NCBI GenBank assembly: GCA_023374045.1
Contig: CM041776.1
Span: 39,934,171-39,998,170 of the forward strand
Direction: 5' to 3'
Length of the DNA stretch: 64,000 nt
Origin: Limonium bicolor
Lineage: Eukaryota > Streptophyta > Magnoliopsida > Caryophyllales > Plumbaginaceae
The notes beneath the pieces were generated by a model. It did not search any database, was not told the origin of the DNA, and saw only the letters and a program-made list of their open reading frames with translations. The position numbers and the translations under genes are program-made. Below, piece after piece: positions 34,246-46,480 of the stretch (the stretch's first letter is position 1; each line of letters begins with the position of its first letter).

Positions 34246-36945
34246 AATATGTCCAAAAATTGTAAATCTTCACCAAACTTCTCCTAAAGCCTTCTAATGT
34301 GTTCTAACATCATTTAGACCCTTAAACCCACCTTTAATCATCCTCCAAACTTATTAAAATAACCTCCAATGACCTTCTCAAACATTTTACTAAATTCTTG
34401 CAAACACTCCTAACACTTATCATATAGTTCCTTATATTCCAACATGTAAATTTTGTCTCAAACTTCAACTAACCAAAGTATCTCTTTTCAACCCATCTAA
34501 CTCCTCCTTAACATCATTACATCCCATCTTGCTTTGTTAGACCTTCCAATGCCCTCTTGCATTCTCATGCACCAATTCCTCTCCTTTCCTTTGGTTACTC
34601 ATCACTCTTAAACTCTTAAGCTTGCTATACATTCTTTCCATTACCTTAATACCTTGACATAGTTCTTCATTTACTTAACCATGCAACGCCCTCCTTAGAC
34701 ATTTCCACTTCTTTTATGCACTTACTCACCGTTCTCATGATCATACCCTCTTATACGTTCTAGTCATTTTCCTTGACGACTTACAACATTCTCCTACCAT
34801 TTTCACTTCCATCACCCAAGTCTACACATTACCATTCAACTAAACCTTACTAGTCCACCACTAACATCACCACCTCTTACACAAACTTCCCGAACTCTCA
34901 TTGTTCTTCTCTTAGTTCATACCTAAATTATCTCAAAGCATTATACATCATTTCCTCCAGATTTGCACAAGTCTTACCATTCCTCATACCATGACTTTGG
35001 TGTGTTCAATGCACCCATCTAACTCTAATTTCCTCATAGACCATTCTAGGTCATTCTAAACCTCAAGAACTCCTTAGTTAACTCATTTCCACTCAAATTC
35101 CTTTTTATGGCTCCTAGTAAATCCTAGGTCATATTAATTCACCACCATCACCTAAACACTTCTTTTCTACTCAAATTTCGCCATAGCTTCTCTAGTATCT
35201 TATCATGCCCAAACACATTATTTTCCTCATTCACCCATCTCACACACCAAGTTCTTTCTCATCATATCTCATCACCCAAACCAACTCATTCACAACAAAC
35301 TCAATATATTGCAATAATCTTAAATTGCATAGCACTAAGGCTCTTAAATGACATGGCTCTTAGGCCCTTAAATAACTTAAACTTAAACACTGAATTTCCC
35401 ACATATAAAAGCCTTTAACCTGCAAATACACCCATCAATCTCATAGTAGTTACAATACTCTTAAAATCCACCTTAACTTATATTACTAACTCATTATCAT
35501 TGGCTCCTTAATCACAAGTTCATAAGCTTGTTTAAGTTCTTTTTCTTAGGTTATATAACCCATTACCTAATGTAAGCCCTAGGCTACATTGGTACTCATC
35601 TAAAACTTATTCCTTAAACCTTAAACCACCATTAGATAGTAATTTACCTGTTTTCTCAAGCTTATCTTATCTTCCTCCTTAGACCTTCTTCTTGCATGAA
35701 TCCCGGCCACCACTTAAACTTCCTTTGCCAATGTTCTAATCAATATTCAATGACCCACATGAGTACTAAACAATACACTAACCTCAAGGAAAGAAAACCT
35801 AGGTTAGAAATGTGTTCTAAGGCATAAAAGTGGATGATTACCTTTGAAGTCTCAAGGTAGACTTTGGAATTGAATGAAATCGGACCTCCACTAGTCCTTG
35901 GTGAATAAATCAAGCTAGAACAAGGCATAAAAACAAGGCCCCATGAGTAGTAATTTTCGGCCATGGTGAGGGAGTGATGGAAACATGATTTTTCTTACAT
36001 TTTCTTTACCTTAAGAGAATGAAGAAGCTAATGAGCTCTTCAAACTTGATTTTCCTCCATCAATGGAGTTTTCTCATGGCACCAAACTTGAGCTTTGAAA
36101 GATTTGAAAAGATAGAAAGATAGGTCTTGGCCTAACTAAGAGAAATCTATACTCGGTTTTTGATTTGGAGCAAAGATGAACACTTGGTGAGCAATTGAAG
36201 GTGGAGCACCCATGGATGGAGCTCTCTCGGTTTTGGAGCAAGAGAAGAGAAGAAGAAACTGTGGGAAGAAGAGAAATGAAGAGAGAGAAGAAGAAAGGTA
36301 GCTTATTAAGAGATATTTTGCTTTTATAAAGCAAATAGTAACTTTACTTATTTCCCTCTTCTTTTCTTTAATTGAATGACTCATGTGGTGACTCACCACT
36401 CTCAAAAATCGGCCCCTTGTTAAATAAGGGCATGTTTGGCCTTTATTGACCAATTAACTAAACTAAGTTGATTAAAGACCAAACTAGTCACTATTTGGCA
36501 CTATTCACAAATTAGTGCACATATTTCTGAAATTTTTGATTTCCCATTGATTTAGGCTTCCTAATGTGATACTAATTAGTACACATGTTGATTAAGGTGT
36601 AATCATGGGCATTTAGCCACTCAAAACTCAATTCTAAGACAATTTCTCAAAAAAGTGCTTTAAGACTTCTTAAAGCACATTTTGTGTTTTAACTTGTTTT
36701 CAAGCTTGGTTTTCTTTGGTAATTGGTTTAAAATGACCATTATAATATTACTAAGGTCTTATCACGATATTTGGGTACTCACCCAAGTCTCTCCAAGCTT
36801 AGAGCACATTTTTGCCCTAATTGCCCTTAAGGCATTTTCTTGTGTTTCCTTGGTTTAAATTGTCTACAATCTTTCTAAGGCATATTCTAGCCTTACTACA
36901 TCATAATTTGATGTTTACTTAGCATACATAGGTTGGGGTATTTCA

Positions 36946-36950
36946 CTTGT
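36946..36950. repeat. 5-bp target-site duplication CTTGT, right
   Basis: Matches 22414-22418. Confidence 0.88.
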
Positions 36951-38031
36951 GACTAAGGAGCCAATGGAAATGAGTTAGTAAGATAAGCTTAAGATGGATT
37001 TTAAGAGCATTATAATACTATGAGATTGATGGGTGTAATTGTAGGTTGAAGGTATTATATGGGGAAATTCAGTGTTTAGTTATGTCATTTAAGGGTAAGA
37101 GCCTATGTCTTTTAAGAGCCTTAGTGCTATGCAATTTAAGATTATTGCACTATATTGAGTTGGTTATGAATGGTTTGGATTTGGTGAGAAATATCATGAG
37201 GAAAGGATTTAATATGTGTGTGTTTATTAGAGGACAAAAACTATGCAAATGGGCATGATAATATACTAGAGGAGTTATGGCGAAATTTGAGTAGAAAACA
37301 AAGCGCTTTAGTGGTTGTTGTGAATTTAAGTGACCAAGGATTTGCTAGGAATCATTAAAAGAAATTTGAGGGGAAATAAGTTAACAACAGTGTTCTTGAG
37401 GATAAGGAAGAGTTTGAGATTGAATGGGTGGATTAAACACACCATGGTTGGGATATAAGGTATGTATTGGATGAAGCAAAATGTTGTAGGAGGATGTTGT
37501 AAAAATGTTTTGAGAGGTTTAGGTGTGAACTAGTTAGCACAACCTTGATGGTAATGAGTGGACTTGGGTGATGGAGGTGAAAACAATAAGAGAATGTAGT
37601 AACTTGTCAAGAATGTTTAGGAATGGATAGGAGTGTATAACCATGTTAATGGTGAGAAAATAGTGTAAAGGAAAGAAAACTATGCATGGAGATGCAATAT
37701 GACTTTGAGAACTTTGAGGAGTTTGAGTGAAGGAAATGGGGGATGCATAATGATGCTTTAGGAGTAGTTAAGATGGTTGTGAACATTTTGGTTAGTTGAG
37801 GTCTTAGGCAAATTTACAAGTTGGAAGTGTAAGGGTTCAAGTGTTAAGTGTAAGAATTTAGTAAGAATTTGAGTAAATGTTTAAGGAGTTTGTTGGATGA
37901 TTTAAGAGGGGATTAAGGTGCCAAAAGGATGTTAAAACATGTGGAGAAACATGTGGAATGATTAGGAAAAGATTGGGGTGAATTTGGAGTTCAAAATGAG
38001 AAGAAAAACACTTTAAAAAATAGGTTCTGCT

Positions 38032-38146
38032 GTGGATCGCCCCTAAGGACCGCCCCTGTGGGGAGGTCCAGTGAAATTTGCAGCGTATATGTTTCTGTTG
38101 TGGACCGCCCCTGGGGACCTCCCCAGAGGGGCGGTCCAGTGCAGAA
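38032..38146. repeat. Palindromic GGACCGCCCCT module in the old LTR
   Basis: Two units. The second, TGGACCGCCCCTGGGGACCT followed by CCCCAGAGGGGCGGTCCA, is a long near-palindrome followed by GTGCAG. It sits at the LTR position where element 1 has its GTCCGACCC array. Confidence 0.8.
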
Positions 38147-38772
38147 TAAAATAAAATAAAATTTAAGGATGAGAAGGGGCATTAGTAGTAAGCTATTAAG
38201 AGGGCAATGATGATTAGAAACATAAGCATATAAGGACTTAAGAGATTAAGTTAAGTGAATGAATTAAGTGTTTAAGGTTAAATTTGTAAGAACTTTGTGA
38301 TTAAGGTTAGGGAACATTAGTGGTTAAGTAAGTTAGCTTGATTGGAAAAGTAATTAACAACCTAAAACTGAATGAATGTTTTAGGACTTGAGTATTTGGA
38401 CTCCGGAGGAGAGTAAGCAACCGAACCACCGACGGTGTACGGTATGGTTTTCTTGTAGCCTGCATGCTAATGAGGTGTCCCTTGGCTTGTGTGCTATTTG
38501 TTTATGTGTGCCGACTAAACAAGATAAAGCATGCAACCGGAATATTATGTTTGTTGTGTGATTGTGATGCACTAACACAACTTACCTTGAGAACTTACTA
38601 ACAATGTTTAGTAAAGAATTGTGTGAGAATAAGGAACACTCCCAAATATCATTTTCTTAGTAACTGAAAGAGGTTAACTAACTAACAAACATTGACTTTG
38701 AGACTTCTACTAATTAGAACTCGGGGGGAGTGAGGAAACCGGAATGGTACCGGCACATGTGTATTGGGGGAG

Positions 38773-39193
38773 TGAAATACCCCTAACCTTTATATAATTA
38801 AATAATAATAAGTAAGTATTAATTAGGGGATTATTAAACCCTAAGAAGGTATATAAACACTTAGGCGTTAAAAACGCACCTAAACTCCTTAAGGTCAAAA
38901 ACGTGCACTAAAGCCCGACCTTAAGATAAACAAGTAGTATAAGCTATAAACTTCACATGAAGTTAACCAAGGATCATTATATGATCTTCAGAATGCAGGA
39001 CTTCATCTAAAACCGAGTGAAAATACAAAATGCTCGGGAGTTCCCTTAAAGGCCCTTAACGCCTGAAAGTCCCGGAAATACATAATAGGATGAAGTAAAG
39101 CTTTACACTTTATTCCAAATGCACCATAACACCTTATTAAATATATAAAATGAAGTTCTCAAGCTAAATTCTCAGTTAAACGCAAAGTGCTAG
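38773..39193 (+). repeat. Another old gypsy LTR, plus orientation, first part
   Basis: Begins TGAAATACCCCTAACC and is preceded by GTATTGGGGGAG, a polypurine-tract-like stretch, so it is probably the start of a 3' LTR of a plus-strand element. It is interrupted by element 2 at GCTAG (39189-39193) and seems to resume at 53819. Confidence 0.65.
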
Positions 39194-40743
39194 TGTAACA
39201 CCCCAACCGCTAATCCTTCCATTATCCTCTAATCAATCCATACTTACCCTTCTCGCAGCGGAATACTTACTTACTCCCGACGGGTGATACAACGCCGTTA
39301 ACCCTCCAAGGTTAACAAGGCTACTACTACTTACCGTTTCGGTCTGATGATTAGAATGAAATACATACATATTACTTACTTTACAATGCCCAATACTTAA
39401 CTTACATTTGATTACCGAGTATACTGAATATATGAATTACATTTCATGACTACCTCCCAAAAATGAAGAGTTTATACATCCTCTCCTTACTATCCAATCA
39501 AGGTTTCAATATCCAAAAAGGTGTACCACATGGTACACCGGCTACACAAAAGGCCTTAGCCGTGTACAACTCAGTACACCGTTTCAATCCCACTGTCTAC
39601 CAAAAAGTATCACGTTCCGTCCTTACCCTTCCGTCACGCCTCGCGGGTACCTGTGGAGTAAAAACATTCCCCCGAGGGGGTCAGCTTACGCTGAATATGA
39701 TAACCGCATACCCCGCGTACTAGCGAGGGTACGCTAACTATTTGGTCGAGTACATGCGGTTCGTTTCATTCATACATACATACATGCTTTATACAGTACA
39801 ATACAATACATTCATTTCACCGAGCATACATACATACAATACCTACAGGAAGTACAATACAAGTCATCCGTTTATACTTACCATACTCACCGCATCACGG
39901 AGATACAATTCTCCAATACATACAAAGGTCTTGTTAGCCTTATTACACACCCGGGTTAATCGGGTGTTCAATACTTTTACTCCGGGTCAATGACTTACAA
40001 TAGTCAAGACCAATACAAATACAATACTTACTTCTTACATACTTTACTTCCAGTTAAGTCGGTATGACCTCCGGGCAGGGATTACTACATCCCACCACCG
40101 GGCTTTAGGGTGGCCCACTAATCCAGGATGCTACCCATTCAAGGGATTTGGTCCAAGGAAAAGATTATAGCCAGGATTCGGATCCAACCTCTTGTGTTTC
40201 CTTATCCTCACGCGTGGCCGAAACTATATCGGGCTTCTACTCATTCCATTATACTCATTACCCATGTTAGGAGTTAGATGGTTAGGAATTAGTAGAAGTC
40301 CATACTTACTTCCCATACATGCATACAATACACAAGTACTCATACTTACACATACACTCCATTTCCATTCATACATTTCATGAATTATACAAACTAAATG
40401 TTCAAGAGCATAAAACAAGAACAACATAGTTCAAACACAATTAAGCGCAATATAAGTCCGATTCGTGCATTTATCTTGTTGGTGATCACATAAGCACACA
40501 AATCGGGGTAACCAAGTTAGGATACAGAGCATGAAGAAATCATACCGTTCACCGTCGTAGGGTACTACCGGTTCCTTTGGAGCTCAACTATTTGATTCCT
40601 ATACATACATGAAGTAGTATGATCAATGATCTATTATTGATCTAACTTACTCCTTCATTGATACTTTCAATGTATTCTTACTGCTCTATTACTTTCTTAC
40701 ACATTTGCTTACTTTCTTACTATTATTACTTCATTAATGGTGT

Positions 40744-40806
40744 GTTACTACATATATATGCATATATGTGTATAGGCATATATATATATATATATATGTA
40801 TATATG
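40744..40806. repeat. AT-rich microsatellite in the LTR
   Basis: (AT)n with CATATATATATGCATATATG punctuation. It is shorter in the other LTR (about 51383-51435), showing length change since insertion. Confidence 0.85.
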
Positions 40807-40842
40807 ATTACTATAATCATATAATTAAACATTTTTTTTTGC

Positions 40843-41310
40843 TCGGCCGGACTTGCGACCGACCTTGCAAGTCCGGTCCATTCCAGTAGACTACATCGTG
40901 TAAAATTCCAGGGCCGACCGACCTTGCAAGTCCGGTCCATTCCAGTAGGTTTCGTATTTGAAAATTTTAGCCCGACCGACCTTGCAAGTCCGGTCGCAAG
41001 GTCGGTCCATTCCAGTAGCTGGCATTATGGAAATTTTTTTCTGGCCGACCGGACTTGCAAGTCCGGTCGCAAGTTCGGTCTATTCCAGGAGCTTTCATCT
41101 GCGGAATTTTTCTGGCCGACCGAACTTGCAAGTCCGGTTGCAAGTTCGGTCCATTCCAGAAGGTTTCAGACGGGAGAATTTTCTGGTCCGACCGAACTTG
41201 CAAGTCCGGTCGCAAGGTCGGTCGATTCCAGAAGGTTTCCCGTCTTGTAAATCTGGGCTCGACCGACCTTGCAAGTTCGGTCCTAAGGTCGGTCCGGCCC
41301 AGTACTTCAG
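40843..41310. repeat. Palindromic GACCGACCTTGCAAGTCCGG repeat array
   Basis: Seven units of about 58-73 bp. The full unit is CGACCGACCTTGCAAGTCCG plus GTCGCAAGGTCGGTCCATTC, then CAGTAG/CAGAAG and about 20-25 bp of AT-richer, unit-specific spacer ending TTTTCTG or TTTTAG. The first half and second half are near-complements. The first two units lack the second arm in this LTR. Open frames on both strands here (CKSGRKFG..., LQVRSQGRSIP...) are repeat translations. Confidence 0.88.
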
Positions 41311-43227
41311 TTTTAAAATCTGTTTTTGGGTGTTTTCTTTACCCATTGTTTCCCCAATCTTTACCAATGTTTCCCCACCTGATTTAGCACTATTTACACA
41401 CTCTAAATCACCTTAATTCATCCTCCAAACTTACTACTCCATTCTTACACAACTTACACCAAATTTCCTCATTTCTTCCCAACACTTGCATCAGTTTTCA
41501 TTCTTCCTTTGTTACAGATTTTGTTTCCTCTTCTTATGCTACAGATTTTTATTCCAACTTCTATCCCTCATTACTCCCCCAACTAATGCTACTCCTAGTA
41601 TCCAAAATGCATTACTTTGCATCCTATATCTTCACATTACCTACACTCTTTTCACATCCGTTTTAAACTACAAAACACTCCTTTTAAACTCTCCAAGTAC
41701 TTCCTCTTCTTGAACACTTAAGTCCTCTCATTTCTACACAAAATTCGACATGGTCTCCCCTATATTTCTAACATTCTCCACACACTATTTCAGCTCACAA
41801 GTTCACATTCTCACAACCTGTTTATACAATACATTATTCTCACAATCCAACACTACTACAACACATAAATTCCTGCACACATACACATTCACTACCCAAT
41901 GTTTTCCCAAGTTTCAAACATCATTTAAAACTTCAAAAACTGTTACATTCTCTTCTCCAACACACTACTACATTACTACTACTCATTACTCAAATACATT
42001 ACTCATTTTACTACTTAAAAACTGTTACATTACAATACACAAACTAACACAAGGTAAGAGCATTTACCTTGTCTTGCTAGTTTTTCTTTCCTTTCTTTTC
42101 CTTCTCTTCTTCCTTCTTTCTTGTTCTCGGTTTTGAATGGGGTTCTCACCCAAGTTCTACAACCCATACCAATACACAACACCATTTAACATTCATGTTT
42201 GCACTAACCCTAGAATTTAATGTTTTAGGGTTTAGACAAGAGTATTACCTTTCAATGGGTGAATGAAGTTCTTGACTAGCAAGATAACAATATTCCTAGC
42301 CCAATGGAGAAGCCAAAATCGGCTGGGGCAAGAAGAACCAAGAGTTCAAAACATGGAAATTCTTATAATGCAAACAAGGGCTAGAAATGATGGATTTTCA
42401 AAATTCTTTTTACCTCAAGATGATAAGGAGGTGAAGGTGCTTCTAATGGTGGACTTGAATCTTCAAATGGTGAACACCCATAAAATCAAAAATGGAGCTT
42501 TTGGATTTTTGAAAGGAGGAAAGTGTTCTCCTTTGCAAGGGGATTCTAATGGTGTAATTTTTGTTGAGTTTGGAGAAGATTTGAGTACTCAAAGAGAGGA
42601 GAGAAGTGAGGAGTTTTGTGAGCTCTCTTCTTTCTCCATGAAAATCGCAAGGTAGAAGAAGAAGGAGGAAAAGAGAGAATAGAGAGGAGGGAAATCGTGA
42701 GGGAAGAGGGGAGTGAGGTGAGAGAGTCTTATTTTTTTTCCTTTCTTTATTTCCTTGTCTTTTAGTTAATAAGAGAGAAATAAAGAGAGTGAGAGAGGGA
42801 GGAGTGCTGGCCGCCCCCTACACACACACACAATCTGATTTTTACTTTTTATTTGCAATGTGGACACACTAAGTTTGTTTATTTGCATTCTTACCCCACA
42901 ACTTACCGGTTATTACAGTTTTCACTAACCGGTACCCGTTTTCCGGAATTTTCTCGTTTAATTAATTTTATTGGTTCTAAAGCCCCACTAATATTTATTA
43001 GTGACTATTTAGTTGACCAAAATTGTTACGAGTCTGTTTGACCCGCTTAAAGTCACGTTTTCCCGGTTTCCTCGAAAAACGCGCTTTAAGGTTCGTTTAT
43101 GCTTTTAATCCATTTTAAAGGTCCGTTTTCTTCGGGATTTGTTCCCTTGTATTTATTTTAGTGTAATTAAGCTTTTAAAAATATAATTAGCCTAATTAAT
43201 CACTGTTTTTAATTACGGGGTATTTCA

Positions 43228-43243
43228 ATCTACCCCCCTTAAG
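43228..43243 (-). other. Polypurine tract, gypsy element 2
   Basis: Minus-strand CTTAAGGGGGGTAGAT directly before the 3' LTR. Confidence 0.85.
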
Positions 43244-43722
43244 AAACTTTGCCCTCAAAGTTGCTCAAGGTTACAGTTTACCATTTCTACTCATTTGGCA
43301 AGCCAATTGCCACAATACATTCTACTACCACCTTACAAGGTGTTCACAATTCTTACACTACCAGCATACGCAATTCAGATACCATACGCAATACTCAATC
43401 CATACACAATACTTCATTCAATTCATACATTCCACAATACATTCGCAATACACTTCACAATGTCATTCGTGTCATATACCGTACAACACCAATGCATTAC
43501 TCATTACATACATACCATACACATCGTACTACATACCGAATACTACTAGCACCACTTTGTGCCAATACAATACAATTAGCACTACATGTGCCAACCGAAA
43601 TACAATTACAATACATACGTACTACGCAATGCTAACCAGAAGCAATGCAAAAGCAAAAAGGCTCTACCCCCCTTAAAAAGGGGTACGCCCCGTACCCTCC
43701 GTGCTATACGGGTACTAGACCT
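43244..43722 (-). other. Pol 3' untranslated segment with a second PPT-like tract
   Basis: Between the pol stop and the PPT, about 480 bp of CATAC/ACATT-rich non-coding DNA. A second polypurine-like tract (minus strand CCTTTTTAAGGGGGGTAGAG) lies at about 43657-43676, close to the pol stop. Confidence 0.7.
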
Positions 43723-46480
43723 CTAGTCTACAAACAGATTCGGGTACTTCGCCTTCATGGCATCCTCTAATTCCCAAGTCGCTTCCTCGACATCGTGGTT
43801 AGACCACAAGACCTTCACCATTCGTACAGATTTATGGCGAGTGTCTCTTGTCTTCGTATCAAGGATTCGAGTGGAGTCTCGACATATCTATCGTCGGTCT
43901 AGGGATAGATGTTCGGGTTCTAATACATGAGAGGGATCGGCTATGTATTTCTTGAGTTGTGATACATGAAAGACATCATGAACACGCCCCAATTCTTCAG
44001 GCAATGCTAGCCTATAAGCTACGGCTCCAATCCTCTCGGTAATGGTATACGGGCCTACAATTTCGGGCTCAGCTTGCCCTTTTGGCCAAATCGAAAGACA
44101 CCCTTCATAGGTGAGACACGCAAGAACACTTGGTCGCCCACGGCGAACTCAAGGTCGCGTCGTCGCACATCCGCATAGGATTTCTGTCTATCTTGGGCTG
44201 CTTATATTTGCTCGGATTTGTTGTACCTCAGCTTGTACTTGTTCCAAATACTCCGGTCCTATGATGACCGCTTCGCTTGACTCATCCCAACACAACGGGG
44301 TACGGCAAGGTCTACCATACAAAGCTTGGAATGGCGACATCTTAATCGAAGCATGGTAGCTATTGTTATACGAAAACTCGATAAGATGAAGCTTCTCAAT
44401 CCAGCTCCCCTGGAAGTCTAAGGCACATGCCCTTAGCATATCCTCTAGTGTTTGGATGGTCCTTTCTGTCTGACCGTCGGTCTGTGGATGGAAGGCGGTG
44501 CTAAGCTTCAACTCAGTACCAAGCGCTTCCCGTGTTGCTCTCCAGTATCTCGAAAGAAATCTGGTGTCGCGGTCAGATACAATGGTTTTCGGGACTCCGT
44601 GGTGTCGGATGATCTCCTTGTCGAATAGCTCTGCGAGCTTCGCCACCTTCCAGGTGTCCTTCATCGGTATGAATCGGGCAACCTTGGTGAGACGATCGAC
44701 TACTACCCAGATCATGTTGAGTCCTCCCCTAGCAGGTGGGAGTCCAACAACAAAATCCATAGAGATATCGTGGAATTTCCACTCCGGAATGGGCATGGAT
44801 TGCACCATTCCTCCCGGTCTTCGGTGCTCGAACTTCACCTTCTGGCATGTGAGACACCTCAGAACATACTCAGTCACGTCTGACTTCATTCCTGACCACC
44901 AGAAGTACCTCTTCATGTCTTTGTACATTTTAGAGGCTCCCGGATGGACATGCAATGTCGAACAATGTGACTCTCGCAGAATGCGATCCCTTAGCTCAGC
45001 ATTGCTTCGGGGGACGCATAATCTGCCATTCAAACGGATCAGACCATCTTCATGCAGTTTGAAGTCGTACTTTCGGCGCTCGAAGGTACCATCTGTGATT
45101 TTCTGTCTGATCTCTGTGAAGTAAGGGTCGCTCAACTGAGCGTCTCGCACCTCGTCAACCAAGCTAGAAGAAGCGAGTAGCGAATGGAGCGAGTGTGCTC
45201 GACGACTCAGGGCGTCGGCTACTACGTTTGCCTTCCCTTCTTTATACTGGAGGTTGATGTCGTAATCCGAGAGGAACTCCATCCACCTCCTCTGCCTTAG
45301 GTTCAATTCTTTCTGGGTGAATACGTACTGTAAACTTTTGTGGTCGGAGTAGATGGTGATGCTTACCCCATAGAGATAGTGTCGCCATATCTTCAAGGCG
45401 AAGACAATGGCTCCTAACTCTAGATCATGTGTCGGGTAATTCTCCTCATGCTTTTTCAGCTGGCGAGAAGCATAGGCTACTACCTTGCCATGCTGCATGA
45501 GTACGCATCCCATGCCCTTGCCCGATGCATCACAATACACCTCAAATCCCTCTGTGCCCTCTGGAAGTGTGAGAATTGGCGCTGAGGTCAATGAGTCTTT
45601 TAGTTTCTGGAAGGATACCTCGCACTCCTTTGTCCATACAAAGGGTGCATCTTTCTTCATCAATGACGTCATGGGCTTAGCGACTTTTGAGAAGTCCTTT
45701 ACAAACCTCCGGTAATAACCGGCTAAACCAAGAAAGCTCCGGATGTCGGTAACAGTCTTAGGTCTAGGCCATGATCGCACTGCTTCGATTTTGGATGGAT
45801 CTACTGAAATGCCCGCGCTCGAGATGACATGACCGAGGAATGATACCTGATCTAGCCAAAACTCGCATTTGGAGAACTTCGCATACAGCTGGTTCTCGCG
45901 CAGTGTCTCAAGTACTCTTCTCAAATGGTTTTCATGTTCTTCTGGTGACTTCGAATACACAAGAATGTCGTCAATGAATACTACTACTGAAGTGTCCAGC
46001 TGATCACTGAATAACCGATTCATTAGGTCCATGAATTTGGCTGGTGCATTAGACAAACCGAATGGCATCACCGTGAATTCGTAGTGGCCATATCTTGTTC
46101 GGAATGCTGTTTTCTCAATCTTGCTCTTTGATAGCAATTTGGTGGTATCCGGATCGGAGATCAATCTTAGAAAAGACGGATGCTCCCTTCAATGATCGAA
46201 CAGGTCGTCGATGCGTGGCAATGGGTACTTATTCTTTACAGTGACCGCATTCATTCATTCGGTAGTCGATGCAGAGGCGGAGACTACCGTCCTTCTTCTT
46301 CACGAAGAGGACCGGTGCTCCCCAGGGTGATACGCTCGGGCGTATAAACCCTTTGTCGAGAAGATCATGTAGTTGTTCTTTGAGTTCTGCCATTTCTGCT
46401 GGTGCCATACGGTATGGTGCCCTAGCAATGGGACCAGTACCCGGTACAGGTCGATTCAAATTCTACCGCCTCTCTGTGGT
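43723..46480 (-). pseudogene. Gypsy element 2 pol: RT, RNase H, integrase, chromodomain
   Basis: A 658-codon open stretch (46164 down to 44188) covers most of RT to integrase. RT '[20 protein letters not shown]' is near 46330 in the preceding frame; the catalytic '[11 protein letters not shown]' is near 45970. RNase H has '[13 protein letters not shown]', '[16 protein letters not shown]' and '[10 protein letters not shown]', so the acidic residues are present. Integrase has an H-H-C-C finger ending '[12 protein letters not shown]', then 'SMDFVVGLP', 'IVSDRDTRF' and '[19 protein letters not shown]' (D, D, E present). The C-terminus continues in other frames through 'VFHVSQLKKYIADPSHVLEP' to a chromodomain ('[20 protein letters not shown]', then 'KYPNLF') with stop TAG at 43723-43725. 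Frame breaks lie near 46245, 46190, 46150, 44200, 44075 and 43905. This polyprotein copies and integrates the element; the chromodomain is thought to steer integration to heterochromatin. Confidence 0.92.

Larger units (their letters stand above)
22419..36945 (-). mobile_element. Large non-autonomous Ty3/gypsy element with 4.6-4.7 kb LTRs
   Basis: 14.5 kb, minus-strand. Its LTRs are 22419-26979 (3' LTR, 4561 bp) and 32252-36945 (5' LTR, 4694 bp), with TG...CA ends and a CTTGT target duplication. The LTRs are about 97-99% alike by eye, so the insertion is young. The 5.3-kb interior has a primer-binding site (32236-32247) and polypurine tract (26980-26996) but no intact gag or pol; only a mutated integrase patch can be recognised. 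Very long LTRs, a gutted interior and recent movement fit a LARD-like element mobilised in trans by an autonomous relative. TGTAACACCCC at the LTR end and CACAGCGGAAT nearby resemble the coding chromoviruses in this window. Confidence 0.88.
32252..36945 (-). repeat. Gypsy element 1, 5' LTR (4694 bp)
   Basis: Direct repeat of 22419-26979 with scattered substitutions and short indels. The main difference is an extra 140 bp caused by the tandem duplication at 32682-32961. Minus-strand frames at 36074-36453 near the end are the same low-complexity frames as in the other LTR. No gene is supported. Confidence 0.88.
36946..38742 (+). repeat. Old gypsy LTR, plus orientation, second part
   Basis: Starts with the second CTTGT copy and continues the LTR interrupted at 22418. 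It is the reverse complement of the inner part of element 1 LTRs, down to the segment equivalent to about 23385. It ends abruptly at 38742, so roughly 1 kb of LTR is missing. It carries its own palindromic GC-rich module at 38032-38146 in place of the GTCCGACCC array. No coding region is supported. Confidence 0.8.
39194..43227 (-). repeat. Gypsy element 2, 3' LTR (4034 bp)
   Basis: TGTAACACCCC to GGGGTATTTCA. It contains CATACATA runs (39770-39850), an AT microsatellite (40744-40806), the palindromic array (40843-41310) and a purine-rich segment near 42650-42790 (GA-rich on the plus strand). The 130-codon plus-strand frame at 42263-42655 has low complexity and is in the wrong orientation for the element, and its counterpart in the other LTR is broken; I do not accept it as a gene. 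Confidence 0.88.

Noticed and set aside
40924..41416. Overlapping open frames on both strands with repeated 'CKSGRKFG' / 'LQVRSQGRSIP' peptides
   Set aside because: They are translations of the 70-bp palindromic LTR array, open in several frames at once, and are disrupted in the other LTR.
42263..42655. 130-codon plus-strand frame in the element 2 LTR
   Set aside because: Low-complexity, antisense to the element, and its counterpart near 52870-53250 is broken by small indels; no family resemblance.
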